Shown here one piece after another: positions 55,803 through 64,000 of a stretch of DNA of 64,000 nt; position 1 is the stretch's first letter, and the number at the start of each line of letters is the position of its first letter. The stretch spans positions 12,122,501 through 12,186,500 of the forward strand of contig NZ_JAQNDO010000001.1 in assembly GCF_028369105.1 (NCBI RefSeq), read 5' to 3'. The position numbers were made by a program, and so were the translations under genes. This DNA comes from Polyangium mundeleinium. Lineage in GTDB: Bacteria; Myxococcota_A; Polyangia; Polyangiales; Polyangiaceae. The notes under the pieces were generated by a model that was given only the letters and a program-made list of their open reading frames with translations, did no database searches and had not been told where the DNA came from.

Positions 55803-56931
55803 GAAAAGCGGCCGCCCCGTTCTCCACGGGAAACGCCTGCATGCGCGGCTCGCCATCCTGCGCGTCGATTCCCCACATCACGATCACCCCGTCCCGACGC
55901 ACCGCCCACGTCCGCCCGGGCATTGCCTCGATGGCGACGGCGCCTTCGATCTCCTCGAGCCTCACCGGCACCGGATGCCCCTCTTCCTTTTTCGTCGCCT
56001 CCCGGCCCGCCTCGCCCGTCTCTCCCTGCTCCGAACGGCCCCAGCACCACACGCCGCCCTGCTCGTCGATCGCACAGGCATGCTGGCCCGACGTGGCTAC
56101 GTCCACCACGCGCGGCAATCCGACCACACGCACAGGTTTGTCGTGACGTTCGCGCGTGCCGTCGCCGAGCTGGCCGAATTCGTTCGGACCCCAGCACCAC
56201 ACGCTCGCGTCGTCGCGCAGGAGGCAGCCCACGATATGGTTGAAGCCGAGGTCCGCGACCTCCGCCCGGACCACCCGGTCGAGCAAGAGCGGAGACCTGT
56301 CCGGGTCGTTCGTCATTTGCGGACCTCCGAGGACGAAGCGGCCGTCTTCGAGCAGCGCCGCCCTCCCCTGCGCATACAAATTCCGGATGGCGCCGAACGC
56401 CTCGAGCTCCCCGTAAATCACCTTCAGGTCCCGCGGACAACGAATGTCGCCGGCGCCCGCCACACAAACGAGCGCCCACGCTCGCCCGGTGACCTCGACG
56501 AGCCGCTTCCCGCCTTTCACCTCGAACCCGACTCTCCCCTCGGTGAAATCGTCGTACGGCTTTTCGGGTCCAATGCCGGATGCCTCGAAATATCGATGCA
56601 CCACGCGGCCATCCGGGAGGAGCAGCATGATGTCGTTGTCGCGGCACAAGAAATCGACCACCGGCGCCTCGGACACCCCGTTCGACCGCAGGATCACTTG
56701 ATCCGACCCACGCCAGATCGACGCCACCGCCACGCGCCCGTCCGCGAGGCGCAAGCAACGGAGATCCGACCAGACCCGCGGCGGCGCCTGAGAGCCCGCG
56801 GAGACCGGCGGAGGCGCTGCCGGGACCGCCGGACCCGGGCCCACGTCGCGACGCGCCCCGCAAGCCGCGGAGAGCACGGCGAGCGTCGCAACACACGCGA
56901 GGGTTGGAAAGGTTCGGCGCGCGTTCGTCAT
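55789..56931 (-). CDS. RCC1-repeat lipoprotein
   Basis: About 380 residues from the ATG at 56931. Lipobox LSAAC. The C-terminal half has RCC1-type blades (VWCWGPNEFGQLGDGTRERH; CAIDEQGGVWCWGRSEQGETG; WAVRRDGVIVMWG), the N-terminal half weaker ones, consistent with a beta-propeller of six or seven blades. Exported RCC1-like lipoproteins are numerous in myxobacteria; roles are unknown. Confidence 0.78.
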   Translation of the reverse strand: MTNARRTFPTLACVATLAVLSAACGARRDVGPGPAVPAAPPPVSAGSQAPPRVWSDLRCLRLADGRVAVASIWRGSDQVILRSNGVSEAPVVDFLCRDNDIMLLLPDGRVVHRYFEASGIGPEKPYDDFTEGRVGFEVKGGKRLVEVTGRAWALVCVAGAGDIRCPRDLKVIYGELEAFGAIRNLYAQGRAALLEDGRFVLGGPQMTNDPDRSPLLLDRVVRAEVADLGFNHIVGCLLRDDASVWCWGPNEFGQLGDGTRERHDKPVRVVGLPRVVDVATSGQHACAIDEQGGVWCWGRSEQGETGEAGREATKKEEGHPVPVRLEEIEGAVAIEAMPGRTWAVRRDGVIVMWGIDAQDGEPRMQAFPVENGAAAFPSSR

Positions 56932-56980
56932 GGGCTTCGCGGCAAGGAGGTTACCACGCCCGGCTCCGGCGCCGAAAAGA

Positions 56981-57012
56981 GGAAGAGCCTGCCACACCGG
57001 GCAGGCTCTTCC
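56981..57012 (-). terminator. Rho-independent terminator
   Basis: A 13-bp perfect stem (GGAAGAGCCTGCC and its complement), 6-nt loop and TCTTTTC on the minus strand, just downstream of the small gene at 57041-57190. Confidence 0.8.
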
Positions 57013-57040
57013 GAAGCCTCCTCTTCATTTCCAATCGCCT

Positions 57041-57190
57041 TCATGACTCCCCGATATTTACCTCCGCGAAGAGCTCGCCGCCCCATCGCCAGAAGGCCAC
57101 GGTGCGGCTGAACAACAGGACCACTTCGAGGCCCAGGCCGCTGTCGAATTCGACGCGCCAGCGACCGGGGTCGACTTCGAGGATGCGCAC
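57041..57190 (-). CDS. Short hypothetical protein
   Basis: A 49-residue frame from a GTG: it begins MRILEVDPGRWRVEFDSGLG and ends with AFWRWGGELFAEVNIGES. GC at third positions matches real genes here, and a strong terminator follows 29 bp on. No ribosome site precedes the GTG and the frame is open for ~20 codons upstream without ATG, so the start is unsure. It looks like a compact beta protein. The ~175 bp between it and the NUDIX gene holds nothing clear. Confidence 0.5.
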   Translation of the reverse strand: MRILEVDPGRWRVEFDSGLGLEVVLLFSRTVAFWRWGGELFAEVNIGES

Positions 57191-57366
57191 GAAGGTCAGG
57201 GGTGCAATCGATGGGCCACGTGGCCTCGGCGTGGCGCGCGGATTCCCACGTCCCTCACATGCAATTCATCCGTCCCAAACAAAGGGACCGCTTCCCGATG
57301 CGCGGCCCTTGCACGGGCATTGCGCAGGCCTCTGGCATGGCGCGCGGACGATCCCGCCATCCGACC

Positions 57367-57780
57367 TCATTGCAAGACGAGCGCCCGGGTCACGACCCGC
57401 CGAACGGCCTCCGTCACCCCGAGACGGCCGAGATCGTCCACACGCGCGAGAATCACCTCGCTCGCGTCATCCCCCGCCCGTAGGTCGCCGCCCGTCCGGA
57501 GACACGCATAGTCGAGGATCACGTAATGGTAGGGGGGATCAACGACCTCGACGACCTCGACGAGCGGACCCACGCGTACGACGAGCCCCGACTCCTCGAT
57601 CACCTCCCGAGCGACCGCGACCTCCAGCCGCTCGCCCGGCTCGACACGTCCCCCCGGTAGCGACCACGTCCCGGCCATCGGAGGATGCGCGCGGCGGACG
57701 AGCAAGATACGCGGCTCGCTCTCACCACGATCGATCACGGCCGCGCCGACGGCCAGGCGAGGCGCGCCGTCGACGAACAC
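57367..57780 (-). CDS. NUDIX hydrolase
   Basis: 137 residues from a GTG at 57780. The complete Nudix box runs from GGRVEPGERL through AREVIEESGL (G-x5-E-x7-REVxEExG), which binds Mg2+ and cleaves nucleoside diphosphate-X bonds. MutT-like size. Substrate unknown. Confidence 0.88.
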   Translation of the reverse strand: MFVDGAPRLAVGAAVIDRGESEPRILLVRRAHPPMAGTWSLPGGRVEPGERLEVAVAREVIEESGLVVRVGPLVEVVEVVDPPYHYVILDYACLRTGGDLRAGDDASEVILARVDDLGRLGVTEAVRRVVTRALVLQ

Positions 57781-57800
57781 CTAAGGCTCGCCTCGCTCGG

Positions 57801-59447
57801 TCACTTGGTCTCCCCCGCCCCGCAACGCGCGCCGCCCGGCGTGCGCATCACGAGCTCGTACTCGCCGAGCGAGAGCTCGCGCGGGATGACGACAGGCCCG
57901 TTGTACGTGCCGCGATCGTCGGTGGAGAGCGAGCCGACGACGATGCCCTCGGGCGCGTTCCTGCTGCGCAGGACCACGTCGACGCGCACGTTCGGGCAGG
58001 CGCTGCCGCCGCTCTTCACCTCGCCGCGCAGGATCACCGGCAAGCCACGACGCACGTCCCGGCCGACCTCGCCCACCGTGATCTCCGCGGGCGGCGCGTT
58101 CGGATCCGTGGGCTCCGTGGCGCTCGGCGCGGGCTCGGGCGGGGCCGCGCTGGACGACGTCGTCGCGCTCGGCGAAGGCGTGGCGCCGTTCGTCCCGCCA
58201 TTCTGCGCGTTCCCGCTCTGACCGCCGGCGTCGTTCCGTGCGCGGTCGGCCATCTCCTGTCCGGAGTCCTGGCTCTCCGGCCAAGCGTAGGGATCGGGTG
58301 GCGGCTGGTGCGCAGGCCGATCGTCCTGCTGCGACTCCATGTTCAGCGCGGCGCCGCCGAGGTCGATGCGATGCCAGATGTTGCCGTCGAACGCCTCGAC
58401 CCACGCGTGCGCCTCGTTGACGACCATGCGCGCGGGCAGGCCGATGTTGAGGGCGGTCACGAGGAACGCGAACGAACGATGCCGACAGACGCCTTTCCGC
58501 GTGAGCGCGAGGTCGAGGTAGATGTCCTCGCGCCCGCGCGGCGGATCGTCGGAGGGCTCGAACGAGCGGAAGTAGCCGACCATCTTTTCGAGCACGTCGC
58601 GCGGACGCATCGCGCGTGAGATGCCGATCGCGTCGGCGACCTGGGCGAAGGCCGTGCGGTGCGTGGTGGGCTGCGGCGGCACGAGACGATCGAGCTCGGT
58701 CCAGCCTACGTCCGCGAACGCGCTGCCGAACGCGGCGCGCGGGATGCCGAGCTGGACCACGAGGCGCACCTCCTTGCGATCGTGTCCACGGACGAACCAG
58801 TTGTCGGCGCCGTCGCGAAGAACCTCGATGCGCGTCTCGGGATTCGAGCTCAGCCGGAGCAGCCGCGAGCCAGGCCCGACGTTCGGGATGCGCACGGGCT
58901 GTTCGGGGATGAGGCCGACGGAGAAGTCGCCGTAAAAGGTCTCCTCGCCGGGCGCGAGCGTGCCGCCGATGGGAACGGGGCGGAGGGTCTTGTCGCGAAC
59001 GGCGAGGGTGTAGTCGTCGAGGACGGCGTCGAAGGCGCGCAGGCGCTTGAACGGCGCGGTGGAGGGCGTGAAAGGATCTTCGTAGTTCTCGACGTTGGGG
59101 CGGCGCGTGTCCCGGTCGGGCTCGTAGGTGGACTCGGGGGTGTCGTCGGTCGTGGAGCCGCCGTAGAGGTTCCGCGCGTCAGGCGGCCGTCGCGGGTCGG
59201 GCGCGGTGGCGATGCCGCTCGGCGTCTGCACCGCGGCGGGCAAGTCGCCGTCGATGGTCGTGGTGCTCCACGAGAGGTTCTCCTGCGGATCGGGCGGGAG
59301 AAACTCGTGCAGGATCGAGCTCTGCTGCGCGTCGACCGTGCCCGAGAGGGCGATCGTCGCGGCGAGGACGAAGGGCACGAAGGGCAGACGCGCCAGAGCG
59401 CGTCGAAGTCGCGAGCGGGCGGGGAGCGGAGGAGGAGCCACGCGCAT
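57801..59447 (-). CDS. Secreted transglutaminase-like protein
   Basis: 548 residues with a signal peptide (ATIALSGTVDAQ). The transglutaminase core carries a Cys-His-Asp triad: RKGVCRHRSFAFLVTALN (Cys), NEAHAWVEAF (His) and WHRIDLG (Asp). After a Ser/Pro/Thr-rich linker (~400-450) the C-terminus is an Ig-like or carboxypeptidase-regulatory-like beta domain (GLPVILRGEVKSGGSACPNV). Such enzymes cross-link or cleave peptides outside the cytoplasm. Confidence 0.8.
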   Translation of the reverse strand: MRVAPPPLPARSRLRRALARLPFVPFVLAATIALSGTVDAQQSSILHEFLPPDPQENLSWSTTTIDGDLPAAVQTPSGIATAPDPRRPPDARNLYGGSTTDDTPESTYEPDRDTRRPNVENYEDPFTPSTAPFKRLRAFDAVLDDYTLAVRDKTLRPVPIGGTLAPGEETFYGDFSVGLIPEQPVRIPNVGPGSRLLRLSSNPETRIEVLRDGADNWFVRGHDRKEVRLVVQLGIPRAAFGSAFADVGWTELDRLVPPQPTTHRTAFAQVADAIGISRAMRPRDVLEKMVGYFRSFEPSDDPPRGREDIYLDLALTRKGVCRHRSFAFLVTALNIGLPARMVVNEAHAWVEAFDGNIWHRIDLGGAALNMESQQDDRPAHQPPPDPYAWPESQDSGQEMADRARNDAGGQSGNAQNGGTNGATPSPSATTSSSAAPPEPAPSATEPTDPNAPPAEITVGEVGRDVRRGLPVILRGEVKSGGSACPNVRVDVVLRSRNAPEGIVVGSLSTDDRGTYNGPVVIPRELSLGEYELVMRTPGGARCGAGETK

Positions 59448-59508
59448 GACGTTCCGCTAGTGAACCACGACGGGCGCGGAAGTTCCACGCGATGCGCGTG
59501 AGATCGCG

Positions 59509-59964
59509 TCAGGGCGAGGAAAAGTGGACGACGATCGAGGCGATCTTCCAGGCGCCTCCTACGCGACGGTACTTTTCCTCGTAGCTGCCGAAATACGTGA
59601 GCCGCGCGGCGTCCTTCGGTTCGCGCGGGACGCTGTGCGCGACGAACGCCCACGTCCCCTCTGCGGTGTCGCCGTCGACTGACAGGATGGGGTTCATCAC
59701 GTGGTGGGCGGCCCAGCGCGCGCTCGCGGGCAGCACCTCGGCGAAGGCGTGGAAGAGGGCCTCCTTGCCGGAGAACGTGCCGAAGAAGCCGTAGTCGGTG
59801 GTGGCGTCGTCGGTGAACAGGTCCGCGAGCGCGCGGGCGTGCTCGACGCTCGGCGCGACGAGACAACGATCGGCGAAGACGGCGTACTGCGCCTTGAGCG
59901 TGCGGATCGCCTCCAGCGATTCGAGCCGATCGATGCGCGAGGGAAGGTCGTTCGAGCTGGTCAT
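59509..59964 (-). CDS. SnoaL/NTF2-like protein
   Basis: 151 residues from the ATG at 59964, preceded by AGGAGG. The cone-shaped NTF2-like pattern is visible: IRTLKAQYAVFADRC, DLFTDDATTDYGFFGTFSGKEALFHAF, HHVMNPILSVDGDTAEGTW, YEEKYRRVGGAWKIAS. Members include SnoaL-like cyclases, dehydratases and ligand-binding proteins. Exact role open. Confidence 0.8.
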   Translation of the reverse strand: MTSSNDLPSRIDRLESLEAIRTLKAQYAVFADRCLVAPSVEHARALADLFTDDATTDYGFFGTFSGKEALFHAFAEVLPASARWAAHHVMNPILSVDGDTAEGTWAFVAHSVPREPKDAARLTYFGSYEEKYRRVGGAWKIASIVVHFSSP

Positions 59965-60026
59965 CGCGGGTCCTCCTGTCGTGCGGGACACGCGCGAAGC
60001 GTACCAGAGCGATCCGCGTGCTGGGC

Positions 60027-61349
60027 CTATCGCCGTCCGCGATGGGACGGATGCGGCCGCTCGCGATGGTGGTGGTGCGGCAGCGACGATGTCGAAGGCG
60101 CGGAGCCGCGAAACCGTTCGAGCGCGGCCGTGGGCTCGCCGCGGGCCGTCAGGTCGGCGAAGGCGACCTCCAGGGCCGCCTGGAAGAGCTCGGTGCGGGC
60201 GAAACGACCGGCGCGGCCCGTCGAGAGGCGCGGCATGACGCCGATGATGCGGCGGATGCCGTCGGCGTACCTGCGCGAGAGCGCGAGCCGCTCGATGAGC
60301 GGTTCGAGGAAATCGGCCACGGCGGCGCCCCGGTCGCGCGCGCCGTCGCACGCCTCCTTGAGCGGTTCGAGCAGGAGCAAGGTCCAGAGGACGGTGTCGT
60401 CGAGCCCGCCCACCTCCACGCTGCGCTGATCGATGTACTCGAGCAAGCGCCACTGCCGAATGCCCGGGCCGTCCTCGCGTTCCTCGTCGTAGAGCAGCGA
60501 GGAGAGCTCGGGCAGCAGCACGTCGAGCACGCCCGTCTCCCAGGCCAGGTAGATCGTCCGGCGCGCCTGACCGCCGCGCAGCAGGCGCAGAATCTCCTCC
60601 GACAGACGCGGACGCGCTGCGAGCGCGAGCGCCTCGCGGCAGAAGACGATGGCGTCGTAGACGTCGGGCGTGATCCCGAAGCCGAGCCTCCCTGCGAACT
60701 TGAGCGCGCGCAGGATGCGCACCGGGTCTTCGCGGAAGCGCGTCTCGGGGTCGCCGATCGTGTGCACCACGCGGCGCTCGACGTCGGCCATGCCGCCCAC
60801 CCAGTCGAGGATCTGGCGCGCCTCGATGTCGTAGAACAGCGCGTTCATCGTGAAGTCGCGCCGCATGGCGTCCTCGCTCGCGACGCCGAAGACGTTGTCG
60901 CTGCGGATGAGCAGCTCGGCGGACTCGTCGCCGTCGTCCTTCGGGTTGCGCCGGAACGTGGCGACCTCGATGACCTTGCCGCCCTGGAAGAGGACGTGCA
61001 CGAGGCGGAAGCGTCGGCCGATGATGCGGGAGTTGCGGAAGAGCTCGCGCACCTCCTCGGGCCGCGCGCTCGTCGCGACGTCGAAGTCCTTGGGGCTCCG
61101 ATCGAGCAGGAGGTCGCGGACGCAACCGCCGACGAGGTACGCCTCGTGACCGTGACGCGTGAGGCGCCGGATCACCTTCTGCACGTCCGGGTCGATGCGC
61201 GCCTCGTCGAAGGAGACGTCGTATCGACGCGCAGGCTCGCACAGCGGGAGCGGCGCCGGGCCGACGGTGTAACTCGGCTCGAGGTCGGCCTCGGCGTAAT
61301 CAGGGAGGGGATTCAGAGGAGAGGGGGTCGTTCGCCCCATGGCTTCCAT
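60027..61349 (-). CDS. pcnB: Poly(A) polymerase I / tRNA nucleotidyltransferase family
   Basis: 440 residues. Class II nucleotidyltransferase motifs: EAYLVGGCVRDLLLDRSPKDFDVATSA (GG and DxD), RRDFTMNALFYD and EDPVRILRALKFAGRLGF. The insert and helical C-terminus after residue ~250, with a basic His/Arg-rich end, favour PcnB over a CCA-adding enzyme. It adds 3' poly(A) to RNA and promotes decay. Starts at ATG 61349 or 61340. Confidence 0.82.
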   Translation of the reverse strand: MEAMGRTTPSPLNPLPDYAEADLEPSYTVGPAPLPLCEPARRYDVSFDEARIDPDVQKVIRRLTRHGHEAYLVGGCVRDLLLDRSPKDFDVATSARPEEVRELFRNSRIIGRRFRLVHVLFQGGKVIEVATFRRNPKDDGDESAELLIRSDNVFGVASEDAMRRDFTMNALFYDIEARQILDWVGGMADVERRVVHTIGDPETRFREDPVRILRALKFAGRLGFGITPDVYDAIVFCREALALAARPRLSEEILRLLRGGQARRTIYLAWETGVLDVLLPELSSLLYDEEREDGPGIRQWRLLEYIDQRSVEVGGLDDTVLWTLLLLEPLKEACDGARDRGAAVADFLEPLIERLALSRRYADGIRRIIGVMPRLSTGRAGRFARTELFQAALEVAFADLTARGEPTAALERFRGSAPSTSSLPHHHHRERPHPSHRGRR

Positions 61350-61480
61350 GCGGCTCGTGGGAGTGTTGCTCGGCTCGTCCGAGCGATTTGCACGTCCAGG
61401 GCCGCCCTTCGAGAGGATTCACGGCGTCTAGCAGGGGACGGCCCCGGGGGCAAATGTCCACCGCAGAATCGTGAGCACTC

Positions 61481-62440
61481 TCACCGCAAACAGCGTCCCT
61501 CGGGGGTGTCGCGCAGGGCCTCGGCCATGGCGGCGGCGGAACCGTAACGCCGGGCCGGGTCCTTTTCGAGCGCACGAACGACCACGGCTTCGAGCGCGGT
61601 CGAGGCTTCGAGCGCGGCGTTCACCATGCGGAGCGGCGGCGGGCGCTCGACGGCGTGCCTCTCGGCGACCACCGCGGGCGGGCCGACGAACGGCGGAGCG
61701 CCGGCGAGCATCTCGAAGAGCACGACGCCGAGCGCGTAGATGTCGGCGGTCGGCTCCGCGAGCTCGCCCGCGGCCTGCTCCGCCGGCATGTACTCGGGCG
61801 TGCCGACGGCCGAGCGTCGCGACGTGAGACGAAACGAGTCCTTCAACGCTTGGGGCATCGGGTCGCCTTCGGCGCCCTGCGCCCCAAACCCCGGGCCGCC
61901 CGGATCCCCGTCGATCCATGCGGAGCCGAAGTCGAGCAACTTGACGAGCTCGCGCCCGTCCGGCGCGTGCACGAGGAAGATGTTCTCGGGTTTGACGTCG
62001 CGGTGCACGACGCCCGAGGCGTGCGCGGCGGCGAGGGCGAAGGCGGCATCGACGGCGATGCGCGTGGCGCGGACGGGCGTGAGCGTGCGCGCGTAGGAGA
62101 GCGTGTCGGCGAGGTCGAGCCCGACGAGGTGCTCGGCCACGAAGTACGGCAAGCCATTCGGCAAGGTGCCGGAGTCGTGAATCTGGAGGACGCGTGGATC
62201 GGCGACGCGGCACGCGGAGGCGATCTCGCGATGGAAGCGCGCGCGCAGCATCTCGTTCGACTGGTGCTCGGAGCGCAGCACCTTCACGGTGACGCGAGGA
62301 CCGTTGCGCCCGCCGCGCAGCCCTTCGGCGACGTAGACGTGACCCACGCCTCCGCTGCCGAGGTACTGGATGACGCGGAAGCGCTTGTCGATGACAGCTC
62401 CGATGAGCGCATCGGACGTGGCGGAGCTCTCGCGGTGCAT
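61481..62440 (-). CDS. Hanks-type serine/threonine protein kinase
   Basis: 319 residues, all kinase domain. Gly loop LGSGGVGHVYVAEG, ATP Lys in VTVKVLR, catalytic loop HRDVKPENIFL, DFG in LLDFGSAW, and GTPEYMPAEQAAG. The activation segment is extended by ~35 residues between DFG and GTPEY. No sensor or membrane segment, so it is a soluble kinase, one of many expected in a myxobacterium. Confidence 0.9.
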   Translation of the reverse strand: MHRESSATSDALIGAVIDKRFRVIQYLGSGGVGHVYVAEGLRGGRNGPRVTVKVLRSEHQSNEMLRARFHREIASACRVADPRVLQIHDSGTLPNGLPYFVAEHLVGLDLADTLSYARTLTPVRATRIAVDAAFALAAAHASGVVHRDVKPENIFLVHAPDGRELVKLLDFGSAWIDGDPGGPGFGAQGAEGDPMPQALKDSFRLTSRRSAVGTPEYMPAEQAAGELAEPTADIYALGVVLFEMLAGAPPFVGPPAVVAERHAVERPPPLRMVNAALEASTALEAVVVRALEKDPARRYGSAAAMAEALRDTPEGRCLR

Positions 62441-62452
62441 CGGCGGGGAATC

Positions 62453-63406
62453 TTACCGCGCGACGATCGCCGACACACGCACGGATTCGCGCGGCAAGCG
62501 AGACCAGTCGAGCGACGCGGCGAGCGCTTCGAGCGGCGCATCGGCGTCACCGACGTCGTGGCCGTACGCGCGGGCGATGGCGCGCACGAGCGCGCGCGGG
62601 TCGCGCCCCGCGGCGCGATGATCGTGGAGCGGCATGAGCTTGTCCCGCTTGGCGAGGCGGCTGCCGTCGTCGGCGACGAGCAAGGGGACGTGCGCGAACG
62701 TGGGAGGTGCTCCGCCGAGCAGCCTCGCGAGGAGGATCTGCCGCGCGGAGGAGCTCGCGAGGTCGCCGCCGCGCACGACGTCGGTGATCTGCATGTGGAG
62801 GTCGTCGACGACGACGACGAGCTGATACGCGAAGACGCCGTCGCCGCGGCGGAGGACGAAGTCGCCGGTCACGTGGCCGACGTGCTCGGTGTACGTGCCG
62901 AGCACGCGGTCGTGGACGGTGACGATCGCGCGGTCGTCGTCGGGCACGGCGAGGCGAACAGCGGGCGGGCGGCGGAAGTCACGCTTCTGCATGCCGAAGG
63001 GCCTGCACGTGCCGGGGTAACGAGGTCCTTCCTCGCCGGCGTGTGGCGCGCTGGCGACGCGGGCGATCTCGGCGCGGGAGCAGTCGCAGTAGTAGACGAA
63101 CCCGCGCGCGGCGAGCTGCTCGATGGCGGCTTCGTAGAGGGCGAGGCGCTCGGATTGCACGTACGGCGCGAAGGGGCCGCCCTGCGCGGAAGATTCGTCC
63201 CAGCGAAGGCCAAGCCACGCGAGGTCGTCGAGCAGGGCCTCGGCCGCGCCGGGGACGACACGCGGGCGGTCGATGTCTTCCATGCGGAGGACGAGGGTGC
63301 CGCGCGCTTGCATGGCGGCGGCGGCGCAAAAAAGGGCGGCGGCGGCGCTGCCGAGGTGGAGGGCGCCGGTGGGCGATGGGGCGAATCGGCCGCGGTAGGC
63401 GGTCAT
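62453..63406 (-). CDS. gluQ: Glutamyl-Q tRNA(Asp) synthetase
   Basis: 317 residues from the ATG at 63406. A class I synthetase core without anticodon-binding domain: RFAPSPTGALHLGS (HIGH-like), SRLAKRDKLMPL (KMSKS-like), and Cys at YYCDCSRAE and YPGTCR for the zinc site. It attaches glutamate to queuosine 34 of tRNA-Asp. Length is normal. The 43-bp repeat array lies directly upstream, leaving ~20 bp for its 5' leader. Confidence 0.9.
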   Translation of the reverse strand: MTAYRGRFAPSPTGALHLGSAAAALFCAAAAMQARGTLVLRMEDIDRPRVVPGAAEALLDDLAWLGLRWDESSAQGGPFAPYVQSERLALYEAAIEQLAARGFVYYCDCSRAEIARVASAPHAGEEGPRYPGTCRPFGMQKRDFRRPPAVRLAVPDDDRAIVTVHDRVLGTYTEHVGHVTGDFVLRRGDGVFAYQLVVVVDDLHMQITDVVRGGDLASSSARQILLARLLGGAPPTFAHVPLLVADDGSRLAKRDKLMPLHDHRAAGRDPRALVRAIARAYGHDVGDADAPLEALAASLDWSRLPRESVRVSAIVAR

Positions 63407-63424
63407 GGTGGGGCGAGAGGGACT

Positions 63425-63639
63425 GAACCACCCGCGAGGCGGGTCGTCGAGGGTTCGAAGGGGTCTCGAACCACCGGCGAGCCAGGTCGGCGGCGGTTCC
63501 AGGTGGTTCGAACCACCGGCGAGCCGGGTCGGCGGCGCTTCGAAGTGGTTTCGAACCACGCGAACGCCGGGTCGGCGGCGCTTCGAGGCGGTTTCGAACC
63601 ACGCGAACGCCGGGTCGACGGCGCTTTGAAGTGGTTCGA
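63425..63639. repeat. Second 43-bp tandem minisatellite, five units
   Basis: GAACCAC blocks start at 63425, 63468, 63510, 63553 and 63596, steps 43, 42, 43 and 43 bp. Junctions carry palindromes, the best being GGTGGTTCGAACCACC (63503-63518). It fills the gap between gluQ and the next CDS. The reverse complement shares a TTCGA-GCGCC-CGCCGA-like core with the array at 32949-33247. Confidence 0.85.
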
Positions 63640-64000
63640 CTAGGCCTTTTCGGGGACTTTGGCGGCGGGGGCGCTCCTCGCGCGTGCGTCGGCCTTCTTC
63701 TCCGCGTCGCGGAGCGGCCCGAAGACGAGCGCCTCGGTGGCGGGCGCGAGCTCGGCGAGCTCGGCGTCGGCGACGAAGGCATTGACGACCCGGATCCACC
63801 GATTGCGCGCCTTGACGAGCGCCGACCCGGTGGCGAGCTCGGATTGCTCGGCGAGGAGGCGCCCTTTTTCGTCCTCGCGCTCGCCGAGCTGCTTGCCGAG
63901 GAAAATCCACTCTTCGAGGTACGCCGTGAGGGATTTCTGCGCGGGCCCCTGGCCGATGAAAATGGCATTCGTGCGCATCTTGAGCGCGGGCGTGAGGCGA
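63640..64000 (-). CDS. Hypothetical protein, 3' part
   Basis: The frame runs off the right edge; an ATG at 63978 exists, but sense continues upstream (LTPALKMRTNAIFIG). The visible ~120 residues are helical and charged, with WIFLGKQLGEREDEKGRLLAEQ and a basic Ala-rich tail ending at the very edge of the repeat array. No known domain. Confidence 0.5.
   Translation of the reverse strand, partial: RLTPALKMRTNAIFIGQGPAQKSLTAYLEEWIFLGKQLGEREDEKGRLLAEQSELATGSALVKARNRWIRVVNAFVADAELAELAPATEALVFGPLRDAEKKADARARSAPAAKVPEKA

Noticed and set aside
59509-61242. NTF2-like gene extended to 577 residues
   Set aside because: The N-terminal 420 residues are a shadow of pcnB; the ATG at 59964 has a good ribosome site.
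62453-63910. gluQ extended upstream through the repeat array
   Set aside because: The synthetase begins at ATG 63406; upstream residues only translate the 43-bp repeats, which shift frame each unit.

Overview
This is a GC-rich window with strong third-position GC bias. It most likely comes from a myxobacterium of the Polyangium/Sorangium type (Polyangiales). The clues are many predicted lipoproteins, a MYXO-CTERM-like C-terminal sorting tail, Gly/Ala-rich linkers, thrombospondin type 3 repeats, a Hanks-type Ser/Thr kinase, RCC1-like repeats, and mostly small operons. I see no IS element, prophage, CRISPR array or rRNA. There is one tRNA, tRNA-Ala(CGC).

Layout. 1-8.5 kb: tail of a DsbA-family protein, a DEDDh exonuclease, membrane and hypothetical proteins, a methyltransferase, a relic FIS-type helix-turn-helix, a frameshifted Rpn-type nuclease gene, a metallophosphatase-cytochrome fusion and a caspase-like protein without its catalytic residues. 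8.8-22.5 kb: mostly housekeeping (MCE/MlaD protein, CAP-domain protein, CDF metal exporter, oligoribonuclease, ABC-2 permease, a coupled hydrolase-acyltransferase pair, a GNAT). 22.5-30.9 kb: a 1313-residue surface protein with five 134-residue Asp-rich repeats, a histidine phosphatase, a DUF4360 protein, the tRNA and an HTTM membrane protein. 30.9-40.9 kb: an indel-rich hypothetical region, a 43-bp minisatellite, a histidine kinase beside a double-domain KaiC-like ATPase, and a sigma factor with a likely membrane-anchored tail beside an outer-membrane barrel and a Cys-rich lipoprotein.

40.9-45.7 kb holds the most interesting system. It is a compact minus-strand operon with a 43-residue peptide ending in alternating Cys-Lys (CKCKCKCK), a partner protein with a C-terminal PqqD/RRE-like domain, a DUF692 (MNIO) enzyme with its metal-ligand set visible, and an 8-Cys YkgJ/FliB-like protein. 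It reads as an undescribed ribosomally synthesised, post-translationally modified peptide pathway, probably for a metal- or thiol-active product.

46-57 kb is rich in exported redox proteins. Five overlapping or closely spaced minus-strand genes encode a DUF3570 barrel, a DUF4266 lipoprotein and three haem-motif lipoproteins, two of them with non-canonical CX3CH or CX4CH sites. A TlpA-like thioredoxin and a five-haem lipoprotein lie beside them. 57-64 kb carries a NUDIX hydrolase, a transglutaminase, an NTF2-like protein, PcnB, a Ser/Thr kinase and GluQ, followed by a second 43-bp array and a truncated CDS.

Several genes need a single-base shift to read through (about 4.55, 4.75, 31.05, 31.34, 31.73, 31.88 and 38.79 kb). 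These may be real decay or residual assembly indels, and I keep that open throughout.
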